A DNA stretch of 64,000 bases from an uncultured Neglectibacter sp. (GTDB lineage Bacteria > Bacillota > Clostridia > Oscillospirales > Acutalibacteraceae): NCBI GenBank assembly GCA_937958185.1, contig CALFFN010000022.1:124001-188000 (forward strand), given 5' to 3'. Below the pieces are notes generated by a model. The model saw only the letters and a list, made by a program, of their open reading frames with translations, was not told where the DNA came from and did not search any database. The translations under genes and the position numbers were made by a program. Positions 1 to 7,788 of this stretch are shown here, piece by piece; within the stretch, counting starts at the first letter, position 1, and every line of letters begins with the position of its first letter.

Positions 1-77
1 TACGCGAAGTCGGAATTTAAACACCATTTTTCGATAAAACCGATTTATAAGTATTCTCGAAAGTTATAGACATATTG

Positions 78-106
78 TTGTCCAAGCACAGCGACTATGG
101 TATAAT
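78..106 (+). promoter_or_regulatory. sigma-A-type promoter for the first gene
   Basis: TTGTCC (78-83) and a perfect TATAAT (101-106) are separated by 17 bases. This fits the gene that starts at 173. The first 77 bases hold no recognisable gene. Confidence 0.6.
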
Positions 107-172
107 TTAAGATAGGAGCCATTTGGAATAAAAAGCCAGCATGTCAAAGTATTGTATTGGGAGAGGACTTGA

Positions 173-622
173 ATGGGATACAGATTAAATGAATTTAGCA
201 CACCGATAGGTGGAATCTCATGGGAAAAATATATTACGGAAGAAGATCGGATACAATATTTGTTTTTCTATTTAGAGTCTAAACGAATTTTAACTAACCC
301 AATATCAATGGAAGTTGTAGGAGAGTGCGTTAATTCTGCATTAGAAATAAAATCAGTATTAGTGGAGATAACAAAAGATATTTCATTTTCTGAAAATAAT
401 CTGAACTGTATCCGGCAAATGATTAGTGGGTGTAATGATTTCCTTAACAATATTAATGAAGCGGATTATCCTCATCTCATATATAAAAATAAAGATAGAT
501 GGGAAGATTTGAGATTTGACACAGCAATGAAAACTTTCCGTGAGGCTTTTAGACAGCCTATTAAAGAAATTGAAAAGCAAACAGGAATAGTTTTCAAAGG
601 GCACATTTCAGATATGTGGTAA
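173..622 (+). CDS. DUF6650-like protein of unknown function
   Basis: A 149-residue soluble protein. The N-terminal stretch STPIGGISW, then FYLESKRILTNP and CVNSALEIKSVL, resembles from memory the DUF6650 family (GIS/STP..GVSW, FLEDRRVLYNP, CV.S.LEIR). No catalytic motif is visible and no function is known to me. A GAGAGGA ribosome site precedes the ATG. The gene is clearly richer in A+T than almost everything downstream, which suggests acquisition from elsewhere. It stands alone between its own promoter (78-106) and a hairpin terminator (696-732). Family assignment is by pattern only. Confidence 0.6.
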   Translation: MGYRLNEFSTPIGGISWEKYITEEDRIQYLFFYLESKRILTNPISMEVVGECVNSALEIKSVLVEITKDISFSENNLNCIRQMISGCNDFLNNINEADYPHLIYKNKDRWEDLRFDTAMKTFREAFRQPIKEIEKQTGIVFKGHISDMW

Positions 623-663
623 ATATAGGGATTTAGTAGAAAGTTAATTCTGCCTTCTCAATT

Positions 664-688
664 ATATCTATAGTGTTCCGCTATTACA
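664..688. repeat. 25-bp direct repeat, copy 1
   Basis: ATATCTATAGTGTTCCGCTATTACA in two parts: ATATCTATAGT-G-TTCCG then CTATTACA. It matches the copy at 1506-1530 at 24 of 25 positions. It lies 3' of the first gene and upstream of that gene's apparent terminator. Confidence 0.7.
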
Positions 689-695
689 AGATAAG

Positions 696-732
696 TTGAC
701 AGCCTGCCAAGGAGTTGGTCTGTCAATTTTTT
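696..732 (+). terminator. rho-independent terminator after the DUF6650-like gene
   Basis: TTGACAG (696-702) pairs with CTGTCAA (720-726), with weaker pairing inside, and a run of six T follows. Confidence 0.55.
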
Positions 733-733
733 G

Positions 734-750
734 TAAACATTATATGTTTA
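734..750. promoter_or_regulatory. 17-bp palindrome, candidate operator upstream of the nitroreductase
   Basis: TAAACAT-TAT-ATGTTTA is a perfect 7-bp inverted repeat, 90 bases before the nitroreductase start and about 27 bases before a TATAAT (777-782) that lacks a good -35. A site this size between terminator and -10 suggests a dimeric repressor or activator. No regulator gene is adjacent. Confidence 0.4.
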
Positions 751-840
751 TTATGGCATCTTACGGAGAACCGCTGTATAATGAAATTACCTTATTAGCG
801 ATGGCTTAAAAACACCTACCGAAGATCAGGAGGAAACAAT

Positions 841-1503
841 ATGACCATCAAAGAAGCCATAAAAGAAAGACACATGGTTCGCAAATACATTGATAGACCT
901 ATTCCCAGTGATTTGATGGAAAAGCTGAACACCAGAATCGCAGAAAACAATCAGACACATAATCTCTCTCTTTCCCTCGTAACTGGGAATGCTGATGGCT
1001 TGGGTGCTTTGGCAAAGATGCTCGGCAAGGGGGTAAAGAACTATATTGTTTTGGCCGATCCGAATTCTACGGACCTTGACGAAAAACTGGGTTACTGCGG
1101 CGCAGACATGATTTTGTATGCACAGACTCTTGGTCTCAACACCTGGTGGGTTGGTGGAATGTACAATGCCAAGGGCGCACAGAAAAATATGGACAGCAGT
1201 GCTGCGCGTATCAATGGTGTGCTGGCAATCGGTTATGGTCAGACACAGGGTGTTCCTCATAAATCCAAAACCGCAGCGGAAATCAGCAGCTACAAAGGCA
1301 CCGCCCCTCAGTGGTTTATTGATGGTGTAGACGCCTTGCTTCTGGCCCCTACCGCCCTGAACAAGCAGGCTTTCACAGTCAGGGGTGACGGGAACAAGGT
1401 GTACCTTACCTGTGACAGCGGTCACTTCGCAGGCATTGATCTGGGTATCGGAAAATATCATTTTGAAGTTGGTGCCGGAAAAGATAATTTTGAGTGGGCT
1501 TAA
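841..1503 (+). CDS. nitroreductase-family flavoprotein
   Basis: A 220-residue protein of the nitroreductase-like superfamily (FMN-dependent, NAD(P)H-using oxidoreductases). It opens with the family's typical KEAIKERHMVRKYIDRPIP. A central segment with GYCGADMILYAQTLGLNTWWVGG matches the usual conserved dimer and FMN core, and LAIGYGQTQG matches the conserved (V/I)(A/P)xG stretch. It resembles the putative TM1586-type nitroreductase subgroup, which has a long C-terminal half. AGGAGG at 828-833 sets the start. The substrate cannot be read from sequence. The gene is flanked by two copies of a 25-bp repeat. Confidence 0.8.
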   Translation: MTIKEAIKERHMVRKYIDRPIPSDLMEKLNTRIAENNQTHNLSLSLVTGNADGLGALAKMLGKGVKNYIVLADPNSTDLDEKLGYCGADMILYAQTLGLNTWWVGGMYNAKGAQKNMDSSAARINGVLAIGYGQTQGVPHKSKTAAEISSYKGTAPQWFIDGVDALLLAPTALNKQAFTVRGDGNKVYLTCDSGHFAGIDLGIGKYHFEVGAGKDNFEWA

Positions 1504-1505
1504 AA

Positions 1506-1530
1506 ATATCTATAGTATTCCGCTATTACA
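1506..1530. repeat. 25-bp direct repeat, copy 2
   Basis: Same sequence as 664-688 with one change (A for G at position 12). It begins two bases after the nitroreductase stop codon and runs straight into a 20-bp perfect hairpin. Confidence 0.7.
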
Positions 1531-1573
1531 TTGAAAAGAGAGAAGATACCAAAGGTATCTTCTCTCTTTTCAA
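1531..1573. terminator. perfect 20-bp hairpin after the nitroreductase
   Basis: The arm at 1531-1550 (starts TTGAAAAGAGAG) is fully complementary to 1554-1573, with a three-base AAA loop. The TCTTTTC in the descending arm serves poorly as a U tract, but position and strength suggest a transcription end or an RNA-stabilising stem. Confidence 0.6.
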
Positions 1574-1755
1574 CTATACGGCGCAGGAGATGGATTCGAG
1601 AAGCGCAAGAAATGCACAAGAACGTGCATCTCTGAGGAAACGCCCCAGTGGGACAATTTTAGCCCGTGGATTTTCTGTCGTTTACGCCCAGTGATTTATT
1701 CCAAAGCGGGGGCAACTGGTCGTTTCCAGCAGAAGGCAATCTCACCCCACCACGT

Positions 1756-1790
1756 CGCCGCAAACGCTTTTGAGTTTGCGGCGGTTTTTT
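1756..1790 (+). terminator. orphan terminator-like hairpin
   Basis: CGCCGCAAAC (1756-1765) pairs perfectly with GTTTGCGGCG (1774-1783), followed by GTTTTTTT. No intact gene lies directly upstream. Confidence 0.5.
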
Positions 1791-1974
1791 ACAAGAATTA
1801 TCGCGCCACTTTATGTGTTGCGGCTCCTTTCCAAAAAGGTGCTGTGCCCCAGTGGGGTACAGCACCAGCCGAAGCGAAGCGTAGACCACGCTTGGTTTCC
1901 CTGTTCGGTTGTAACCGGCAAGCGCCATGCCATTCCCCAAAAAAGATGGCATGGCGTGACCGATTTTATGATGG

Positions 1975-2004
1975 AAAAAGCCAGCGCCTGAAAACGCCGG
2001 CTTT
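1975..2004 (-). terminator. terminator of the ROK regulator gene
   Basis: Read on the minus strand, AGCCGGCG and CGCTGGCT pair (one G-T) around TTTTCAGG and a T run follows. It lies 35 bases past the end of the regulator gene. Confidence 0.5.
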
Positions 2005-2038
2005 CGCTTTGCTTCAGTTGAAACGGGACGCCCCTGCC

Positions 2039-3175
2039 CTATTCTTCTTCCTCCGCCAAAATCAGGGGGATCATTTTTTCCTTCGCCATGGCGGCGGATC
2101 CCAGCACGCCGGGATCCGCGCAGGTGCTTTTCCGCAGGCGTATCCCGCCGATGGAGATCCGCTCCACCTTTTTGCAGATGGAGTCAAAAAGCGGGTCTCC
2201 CAGCAGGTCAAGCAGTTCTCCGCCCAGAGAAATATTGTCGCAATCGTAACACATCATCATATTGTTGATACACAGCGCGCCGCAAATCGCCACATATTCG
2301 GTAGCGGTCTCCCGGTTCGCTTCAGAAATGGAACCATCGGGCTGCAGCCCGAATTTTTTCTGGATCGCGCCCAGATTGATCTTGCTTTCCAACCACCCGG
2401 CGCCTCCCGAACCCGCTACATAATCGTCCAAAAACGTCATATATCCCACTTCACCACACATGTAATGCTTTCCCCTGCGCAGCTTGCCGTTCAGGATCAC
2501 ACCGCTGCCGATGCCGGTGCCGAAGGAAAGGTACAAAAGATCATTTTCGGGGGTGAGTTCCAGGTCCAGAAATTCCCCCAGCACGTCCATATTCAGATCG
2601 TTGTCCACGGAAACCGACTTGTGGTAATAATTTTCTATCTTCCGAAGAATGGGACCGATCTCCATTTCTCCGGGTATCCCGATCAGGGGCGCTGTTAAAA
2701 TCTTTTCCTGCTCCACGTCATAGATGCCGGGCAGCCCCAGCCCAATCCCCAGCACATCGGAAAGATAGATCTCATTTTCTACCAGAAGCTCGTTGATCAC
2801 CTGAAACAGGGTCTCCTCCATGGTTTGCTTAAAATCGGCATGGACCTTGATTTTTTTCAGCGCCACCAGCTCATTTTTCAGGTTGCTGAGCCCCACCCTG
2901 AGAAAATCTCCCTCGTGGATCGCGCCGATAAAATAGTAGCGGTTTTTATTCAAACGGAGCATCTGCGGCTTTCTTCCCAGCGCCGCCTCTCCCTTCCCCA
3001 GCTCGGTCACCAGCTCCTTTTCCGCCAGAAACTGTATGATCTTCATCACGGTGGGCGGGCTGATCCCTGTAATGTGAGAAAGCTCCGCTTTTGAAGTCTC
3101 CTCCATCTTACAGAGCAGCTCGAAAACATTTCTTCGGTTCATATCCTTCAAATGGGACGAGACATACGGTTTCAC
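2039..3175 (-). CDS. ROK-family transcriptional regulator
   Basis: A 378-residue regulator with an N-terminal winged helix-turn-helix (about residues 10-65; SKAELSHITGISPPTVMKIIQFL) and a C-terminal sugar-kinase-like ROK fold. The kinase half looks non-catalytic: the first ATP loop reads FIGAIHEGDFL instead of the usual DxGGT, and the zinc motif CxCGxxGC is replaced by GSGGAGW. It probably senses a sugar and represses the neighbouring genes. An upstream in-frame ATG at 3193 has no ribosome site and lies about where transcription should begin. The GTG at 3175 follows GGGAGGA with good spacing and is preferred. It is divergent from the NagB-like gene. Confidence 0.85.
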   Translation of the reverse strand: MKPYVSSHLKDMNRRNVFELLCKMEETSKAELSHITGISPPTVMKIIQFLAEKELVTELGKGEAALGRKPQMLRLNKNRYYFIGAIHEGDFLRVGLSNLKNELVALKKIKVHADFKQTMEETLFQVINELLVENEIYLSDVLGIGLGLPGIYDVEQEKILTAPLIGIPGEMEIGPILRKIENYYHKSVSVDNDLNMDVLGEFLDLELTPENDLLYLSFGTGIGSGVILNGKLRRGKHYMCGEVGYMTFLDDYVAGSGGAGWLESKINLGAIQKKFGLQPDGSISEANRETATEYVAICGALCINNMMMCYDCDNISLGGELLDLLGDPLFDSICKKVERISIGGIRLRKSTCADPGVLGSAAMAKEKMIPLILAEEEE

Positions 3176-3210
3176 TGCGGTTCCTCCCGGCATTTTTTAA
3201 TCCTGTTAAA

Positions 3211-3239
3211 AGTATAAAGGGGCAACAGCGTTCTGTCAA
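3211..3239 (-). promoter_or_regulatory. promoter of the ROK regulator
   Basis: On the minus strand TTGACA (3234-3239) and TATACT (3211-3216) are 17 bases apart, a near-consensus sigma-A promoter. TTTAACAGGATTAAA just downstream is a possible autoregulatory site. Confidence 0.75.
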
Positions 3240-3291
3240 GCAAATCCTGAATAATTCTGCTTGGCTTTTCTAAAATAATATGTCTTTCCTC

Positions 3292-3320
3292 TTGACTTCT
3301 CCTCCGAAAAGCCTTATTAT
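3292..3320 (+). promoter_or_regulatory. promoter of the NagB-like gene
   Basis: TTGACT (3292-3297), 17-base spacer, TATTAT (3315-3320). The operator-like sequence at 3320-3333 abuts the -10 box, as it does at the far end of the cluster (13151-13198). Confidence 0.75.
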
Positions 3321-3333
3321 TTAATTAAGTTAA
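3320..3333. promoter_or_regulatory. candidate ROK operator, copy 1
   Basis: TTTAATTAAGTTAA; its reverse complement TTAACTTAATTAAA matches 13151-13164 at 12 of 14 positions. It sits on the transcription start, where a bound repressor would block initiation. Confidence 0.55.
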
Positions 3334-3352
3334 GAAAATAGGAGGTACGCTT

Positions 3353-4084
3353 ATGGACTTCAAAGTTTTTGAAAACGATACCGCACTTTCCTCCGCTGCC
3401 GCGGACGCCGTATGTGAGCTGCTGCAGGAAAAGCCGGACGCTCTGCTCTGCATCGCGGCAGGTCATTCTTCTCTGGGTCTGTTCCGGGAGCTGATCCGGC
3501 GCTTTCAGGAAAAGAAGGTGGATTTCTCCCGGGCGGGCTTTTCCGCCATGGATGAATGGTCGGGCATAAATGAGACCACGCCGGGGAGCTGTGGGGATTT
3601 TCTGGTAAAGAATTTCCTGTCCCAGGTAAATTTCCCCCGGGAGCGGGTCCGCCTGGTCAACGGGAAAGCCGCTGACCCACAGGCGGAATGCGCCGGGATC
3701 AGGGAAATTATCCAAGCTGCCGGCGGCTTTGACCTGATCGTGCTGGGGATCGGCATCAACGGTCACCTGGCTCTGAACGAGCCGGGGGTCGATTTTTCCC
3801 TTTCCGTCCACACCACTGTTCTGGACAGTGTGACGCGGCAGGTGGGAAAAAAGTATTTTGAGTCCGCCCCTGAGCTGACCGGCGGCATCACCATCGGCAT
3901 TGCCGACATCGCCGCCGCGAAAAGGGCCATTCTGGTGGTAAACGGAGAAAAGAAAAGCCAGATCGTGAAGCAGGTTCTGGACAGCCCGGTGACAAACCAG
4001 CTTCCTGCCACCGCGCTGAAGGATATGCCCCACGCCGCATTCTGGTGCGATAAGGACGCCGCCTCCCTCTGCGGGGAAGGGTGA
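3353..4084 (+). CDS. glucosamine-6-phosphate deaminase/isomerase-family protein
   Basis: A 243-residue NagB/6-phosphogluconolactonase-fold protein. Supporting motifs: CIAAGHSSLGLFREL (phosphate-binding region, normally PTGSTPLG), FSAMDEW (normally FNLDEY) and LGIGINGHLALNEPG (normally GxGxDGHIAFNEPG). NagB converts glucosamine-6-phosphate to fructose-6-phosphate and ammonia. The altered phosphate loop and IN-for-GD change suggest a relative acting on another amino- or keto-sugar phosphate. AGGAGGT precedes the ATG. It is the only rightward gene of the ROK-linked sugar cluster, sharing promoter design and operator with the leftward operon that begins at 13.2 kb. Confidence 0.75.
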   Translation: MDFKVFENDTALSSAAADAVCELLQEKPDALLCIAAGHSSLGLFRELIRRFQEKKVDFSRAGFSAMDEWSGINETTPGSCGDFLVKNFLSQVNFPRERVRLVNGKAADPQAECAGIREIIQAAGGFDLIVLGIGINGHLALNEPGVDFSLSVHTTVLDSVTRQVGKKYFESAPELTGGITIGIADIAAAKRAILVVNGEKKSQIVKQVLDSPVTNQLPATALKDMPHAAFWCDKDAASLCGEG

Positions 4085-4140
4085 CCCCTGTCTTTCCGCG
4101 CCGCGTATATACAAATCACCTCCGCTCTATTTCAAAAATA

Positions 4141-4186
4141 ACATAAAAAGGCGCGACTGTCACATGGCAGCCACGCTTTTTTATGT
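4141..4186. terminator. bidirectional terminator between convergent genes
   Basis: CATAAAAAGGCGCGACTG and CAGCCACGCTTTTTTATG form a long stem with a few wobbles around TCACATGG. There is a T run in both directions, so it can end both the NagB-like gene and the leftward operon. Confidence 0.65.
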
Positions 4187-4215
4187 TGTGCTCTTTATTT
4201 GTAAGGAGAACCAGA

Positions 4216-5616
4216 TCAGTTCTTGCTTTCCACTTCGCGATAAGCTTCCTGAACGATACGGTCCAGCTCCTCGCATACGCCGGGCGTTTGGACAGGCTCC
4301 ATTTCCCGGTAGCCCGCCGTGACCTCCTCTACGAACTCGTGAGCCTTGTCGTAAACGCTCTTAGAGCCCTTGGAGACCCAGTTGCCCCAGTCGTCCCGGT
4401 TAAAGAGGTTGGACATCCAGTAGCTTTCCCGCATATACTCCACCGTATGCTCTTCTCCCAGGAAGTTGCCGCCGATCCCCACTTCCTCGATCATATCGTA
4501 GCCGATCATATCCTCGGAAACCTCAAAGCCGCTGACGATATAATTGTAGTAGTCGATCCATTCATTGTCTATGACCAGCTGCTCATAGCTGAAGCCCTGA
4601 TCGGCTCCCACAATACCCTGGCAGCCGATGCTGTGCATACCGCCCATGCTGTTGAAGGCGGCGGTGAGCCCCTTCTCCAGACCGCCCTGGAAATCCGGCA
4701 CCAAAGCGTCTGTCAGACCGGTATTGGTGCCACCCTGAATGCCATAGAACTTCCCAAGCTGGGAAACCGCCACGCCGAACAGCGCCTGATTGGGGGAACC
4801 AAAGGAGCACAGCATGGAGCGGGGGTCGATGGAATGGCAGGACGCCGCGAAGCCGGGATATTCCCCGGTCATCATATGCACAAGGAAGCAGCTTCCCAGC
4901 ACCTCCGCCGTTTCGATCACCAGCGTGCCGGACAGTGTGACAGGGGCGGTGGCGGAGCTCATAGCCATGGGGGCAATTCCCAGAGAGCCGCCGTTTTTCG
5001 CGAAGGTCAGCGCCATCTCCACCGTATCCTGCTTGAAGCTCAGCGGGCTGATGGTTTCAAACAGGTAGTTGTCCCGCAGACCCAGCAGCTTGTTGATCTG
5101 GCTGACATACTTGGCGCCGAAGGGCGTGAGAATATAGGTGCCTCCCGGCTTTGTGGAATACTTCTGGATATCGGCGATGCTCACCACATCGGCAATTTCA
5201 TAGGGAACGTCGGAGGGCACCACTGCCGCGTTGCAGGCTGGGATATTCTTCAGCTTTTCTACCAGCTTGATATTTTTGAAATTGTCGTCCCGCAGACCGT
5301 ACCGCCGGGTCTGCGTCTCGTAATCCACCAGCGTCACCTGGGTGGAGATCCAGCCTTTCAGCTTCTGCGCCTTATCTTCGGGCTTCAGCTGGCTTTCGGC
5401 ACGCATGCCGTCAATAAACTGCTCCATGACGGCAACGGGGAATTTGACCACCTTTTTCTCCAGGTCGATCTTGCAGCCCAGATCGGCGCACATTCCCAGC
5501 ACCTCGTCGTTGGGCACCCTGATCCCCACGCGGTCCAGCGTTTTCAGCGCCGCGTTGTGGATCAAAAGCAGCTCGTCCTGAGACAAGACTTCAATGGAGG
5601 TTTTGATTTGCTTCAT
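4216..5616 (-). CDS. MttB-family (non-pyrrolysine) methyltransferase
   Basis: A 466-residue member of the trimethylamine methyltransferase MttB superfamily, recognised by its N-terminal pattern (HNAALKTLDRVGIRVPNDEVLGM) and overall length. It has no internal amber codon, so it belongs with non-pyrrolysine members such as glycine-betaine or proline-betaine demethylases, which pass a methyl group to a corrinoid protein. It is the last gene of the sugar operon, 27 bases after a UroD-like gene. That pairing is typical of methyltransferase systems, but no corrinoid protein gene lies in the window. AAAGGA precedes the ATG. Substrate unknown; the sugar context is unusual. Confidence 0.8.
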   Translation of the reverse strand: MKQIKTSIEVLSQDELLLIHNAALKTLDRVGIRVPNDEVLGMCADLGCKIDLEKKVVKFPVAVMEQFIDGMRAESQLKPEDKAQKLKGWISTQVTLVDYETQTRRYGLRDDNFKNIKLVEKLKNIPACNAAVVPSDVPYEIADVVSIADIQKYSTKPGGTYILTPFGAKYVSQINKLLGLRDNYLFETISPLSFKQDTVEMALTFAKNGGSLGIAPMAMSSATAPVTLSGTLVIETAEVLGSCFLVHMMTGEYPGFAASCHSIDPRSMLCSFGSPNQALFGVAVSQLGKFYGIQGGTNTGLTDALVPDFQGGLEKGLTAAFNSMGGMHSIGCQGIVGADQGFSYEQLVIDNEWIDYYNYIVSGFEVSEDMIGYDMIEEVGIGGNFLGEEHTVEYMRESYWMSNLFNRDDWGNWVSKGSKSVYDKAHEFVEEVTAGYREMEPVQTPGVCEELDRIVQEAYREVESKN

Positions 5617-5643
5617 TGGAATCGTCCTTTCTTTCTAAATTTA

Positions 5644-6804
5644 TCAGTTGTCGTACCGCCCATGCTTCAGGCAGGCGTCGTAAAGCGCCTGAATATTTTC
5701 CATAGGCGTATAGGGCGGGATATCGTTGCCGTCCCGGAAAATAAAGCGCCGGGACACGGGCTTTACCGCCTCCAGGATCCGTTTGGATTCCGCTTCGATC
5801 TCCTCCGGCGTGCCCTGATGGATCAGCTGTGCCCGGGGACCGCCCTGAATGGCGACCTCTTCCCCCAGTTCCTCACAGAGGGCGCGGTGGTCCACCGGGA
5901 ACCCGGTGTCGAAATTGTAGATGTTCAATTCGTCCCGCAGGGTCTTGAAGTGCCGGGTAGCGTCCCCGCAGAGGTGGACGCCGCCCCGCTCCTCCATGGT
6001 GGAGAGCGCGTGAGCCATCTTTTTGTGGTAGGGCAGCACATATTCCCGGTACATATCCACAGACAGCAGCATAATGCTGTCGTCCGCGAACCCGAAGGAT
6101 TTTGCCACCTCCGGCAAGCCCATGTACTTCCTCCAGGCTTTCATGCGCTGAATGATGCTTTCCGTGAGGTATTCCATCAGCTGATGGTAGTAGTCCGGGT
6201 CTTCACACAGGTCGATACAGAGGTTATCCGCTCCCCGCAGCTCGCATGCCATGGTAAAGGGACCGTCTGTGCCGGTGAACGGCGCTCCCACGCTGGTGAC
6301 CCTTTGCCCCAGAATCTCCGCCGACTTTATGCGCTCCTGGAACCTGTCGTAGTATTCTTTCGCCTTTGCCATAAAACCGCCGAAGGGGTCGGGAAGCCCC
6401 TTTTCAAACAGCAGGTTTTTCTTGTCGTCCTTCAGCAGCGGCACAGCATAAGGCACCTCTCCGTCCGGGAAGCGCACCTCGCAGCCGTACCACGCCGCTT
6501 CGTAATAATTCTGGAAGTCTATATTGACGTTCCAGCCCTCTTCCGGGATCCCCAGCTCGTGGTCCCCGGGAATGTGGAACCTGGCGTACTCGCTGAAAGC
6601 GCACTGCATGTCAAACATCAGGTCGGGGTCGCTGGTATACTCGTAAAACGAAACATTTCCGGGATTGGTAACGGGATTCAGCACGTAAAACCTGTCGGAC
6701 ACGCCGGTGATCATGGGCACACGGGTATGCGTGCCCTTTCGATAAGCGTCCCACAGCTCTCTGACCTCCCGGTTGTGCTCCCTGAAATCAGGCATGTTTT
6801 TCAT
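5644..6804 (-). CDS. uroporphyrinogen decarboxylase-family (MtbA-like) protein
   Basis: A 386-residue URO-D fold protein. The HLCGD motif supplies the Cys/His zinc ligands seen in methylcobamide:coenzyme M/THF-type methyltransferases rather than true heme-pathway UroD, and the length fits. It probably moves a methyl group to or from a corrinoid protein and partners the MttB-like product encoded next. An ATG at 6885 lacks a ribosome site. The ATG at 6804 follows AGAGGAG and is chosen. It sits 87 bases after the permease gene in the same operon. Confidence 0.75.
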   Translation of the reverse strand: MKNMPDFREHNREVRELWDAYRKGTHTRVPMITGVSDRFYVLNPVTNPGNVSFYEYTSDPDLMFDMQCAFSEYARFHIPGDHELGIPEEGWNVNIDFQNYYEAAWYGCEVRFPDGEVPYAVPLLKDDKKNLLFEKGLPDPFGGFMAKAKEYYDRFQERIKSAEILGQRVTSVGAPFTGTDGPFTMACELRGADNLCIDLCEDPDYYHQLMEYLTESIIQRMKAWRKYMGLPEVAKSFGFADDSIMLLSVDMYREYVLPYHKKMAHALSTMEERGGVHLCGDATRHFKTLRDELNIYNFDTGFPVDHRALCEELGEEVAIQGGPRAQLIHQGTPEEIEAESKRILEAVKPVSRRFIFRDGNDIPPYTPMENIQALYDACLKHGRYDN

Positions 6805-6891
6805 AAGCTCTCCTCTGGGACCCGTTTCCGCAAGCTGCCTTCGTTTCAAAGGCTCCTCGCCCGCGGGAACAGGCTCCGGCATCAAAAATAT

Positions 6892-7773
6892 TTACCCCTT
6901 TACGCTGCCCAGCGTCATGCCCGCTACAAAATACTTTTGCAGGAAGGGATACACCAGCAGGATCGGGACGGTGGCGATCACGATCTGCGACGCTTTTAAT
7001 GTTCGGTCGGAGATCAGGCGCAGCAGATTCGCCTGCGCTTTCGTCATCATGCGAGTGCTTGGAGATACCATAATAGACTGCAGATAGGTCTGCATGGGAT
7101 AATTCTTGGCATCGCTCATATAGATCATGCCGTCAAACCAGGAATTCCAATGGGTGACCAGAGAAAAGACCACCAAAGTTGCCAGTGCGGGCAGGGACAC
7201 AGGCAGATATACCTGGAACAGGATACGGAAATAGCCTGCGCCGTCCATAAAGGCGCTTTCCTCCAGCTCCTTGGGCACCGCCTTGAAGAAATTCATCATC
7301 AGCACCACGTTAAATACCGGCACAGCCCCGGGGAGCACCAATGCCCAAATGGAATTGAGCAGCCCGGTATACTTCACCACCATAAAGGTGGGGATCATGC
7401 CGCCGGAAAACAGCATGGTGATCATAAAGAACCACACAAAGAAATTTTTCGCGCAAAATTCCTGCCGCGTTTTTGCCAGCGGGAAGGCGGCAAAAATCAC
7501 CATCAGCATATTGACGGACACGCCCAGCACCACCCGTACCAGCGAAATGCGGAACGCCGTCCAAAACTCCGTCTTTTTCAGCACGTATTCATAGGACTTC
7601 AGCGTAAATTCCACAGGAGTCAGGGTGACCTTGCCGGCGCTGACCGCAACGCTGGAGCTGAAGGACATGGAAACGATATGGATAATGGGGACAAGACAAA
7701 CGAGACCGTACACGATGAAAAATATGGCATTGACCACCCGAAACACTTTCCTGCCAACAGTATTGGAAACCAT
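6892..7773 (-). CDS. carbohydrate ABC transporter permease (YtcP/LplC type)
   Basis: A 293-residue inner-membrane permease with about six hydrophobic segments. It has the permease (EAA) loop EESAFMDGAGYFRILFQVYLP, which docks with a shared sugar ATPase. GGGAGGGG precedes the ATG. It follows the partner permease by 15 bases. As in other Lpl/Ytc-type systems, no ATPase is encoded in the operon; a multitask MsmX-like ATPase elsewhere is expected. Likely substrate is an oligosaccharide or uronate-type glycoside, given the GH4 glycosidase in the same operon. Confidence 0.88.
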   Translation of the reverse strand: MVSNTVGRKVFRVVNAIFFIVYGLVCLVPIIHIVSMSFSSSVAVSAGKVTLTPVEFTLKSYEYVLKKTEFWTAFRISLVRVVLGVSVNMLMVIFAAFPLAKTRQEFCAKNFFVWFFMITMLFSGGMIPTFMVVKYTGLLNSIWALVLPGAVPVFNVVLMMNFFKAVPKELEESAFMDGAGYFRILFQVYLPVSLPALATLVVFSLVTHWNSWFDGMIYMSDAKNYPMQTYLQSIMVSPSTRMMTKAQANLLRLISDRTLKASQIVIATVPILLVYPFLQKYFVAGMTLGSVKG

Positions 7774-7788
7774 TGCTTCCCCTCCCTT

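Larger units (their letters stand above)
1574..2038. other. gene-free stretch rich in hairpins
   Basis: No convincing gene is present; open frames here lack start signals and protein-like composition. It holds inverted repeats at 1612-1629 (6 bp), 1756-1783 (10 bp, then seven T: terminator-like), 1838-1866 (13 bp, loop 3, one G-T pair) and 1923-1956 (11 bp perfect), and a last one at 1978-2004. It may be a remnant of a lost element or a set of small palindromic repeats. Confidence 0.5.

Noticed and set aside
4216..5616. Pyrrolysine-type MttB
   Set aside because: The frame has no internal TAG and no pyl genes are nearby, so it is placed with the non-pyrrolysine members.
4183..6999. 938-codon rightward open frame over the methyltransferase genes
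   Set aside because: A shadow of two well-supported leftward genes, caused by GC-rich codon use; no recognisable domain.
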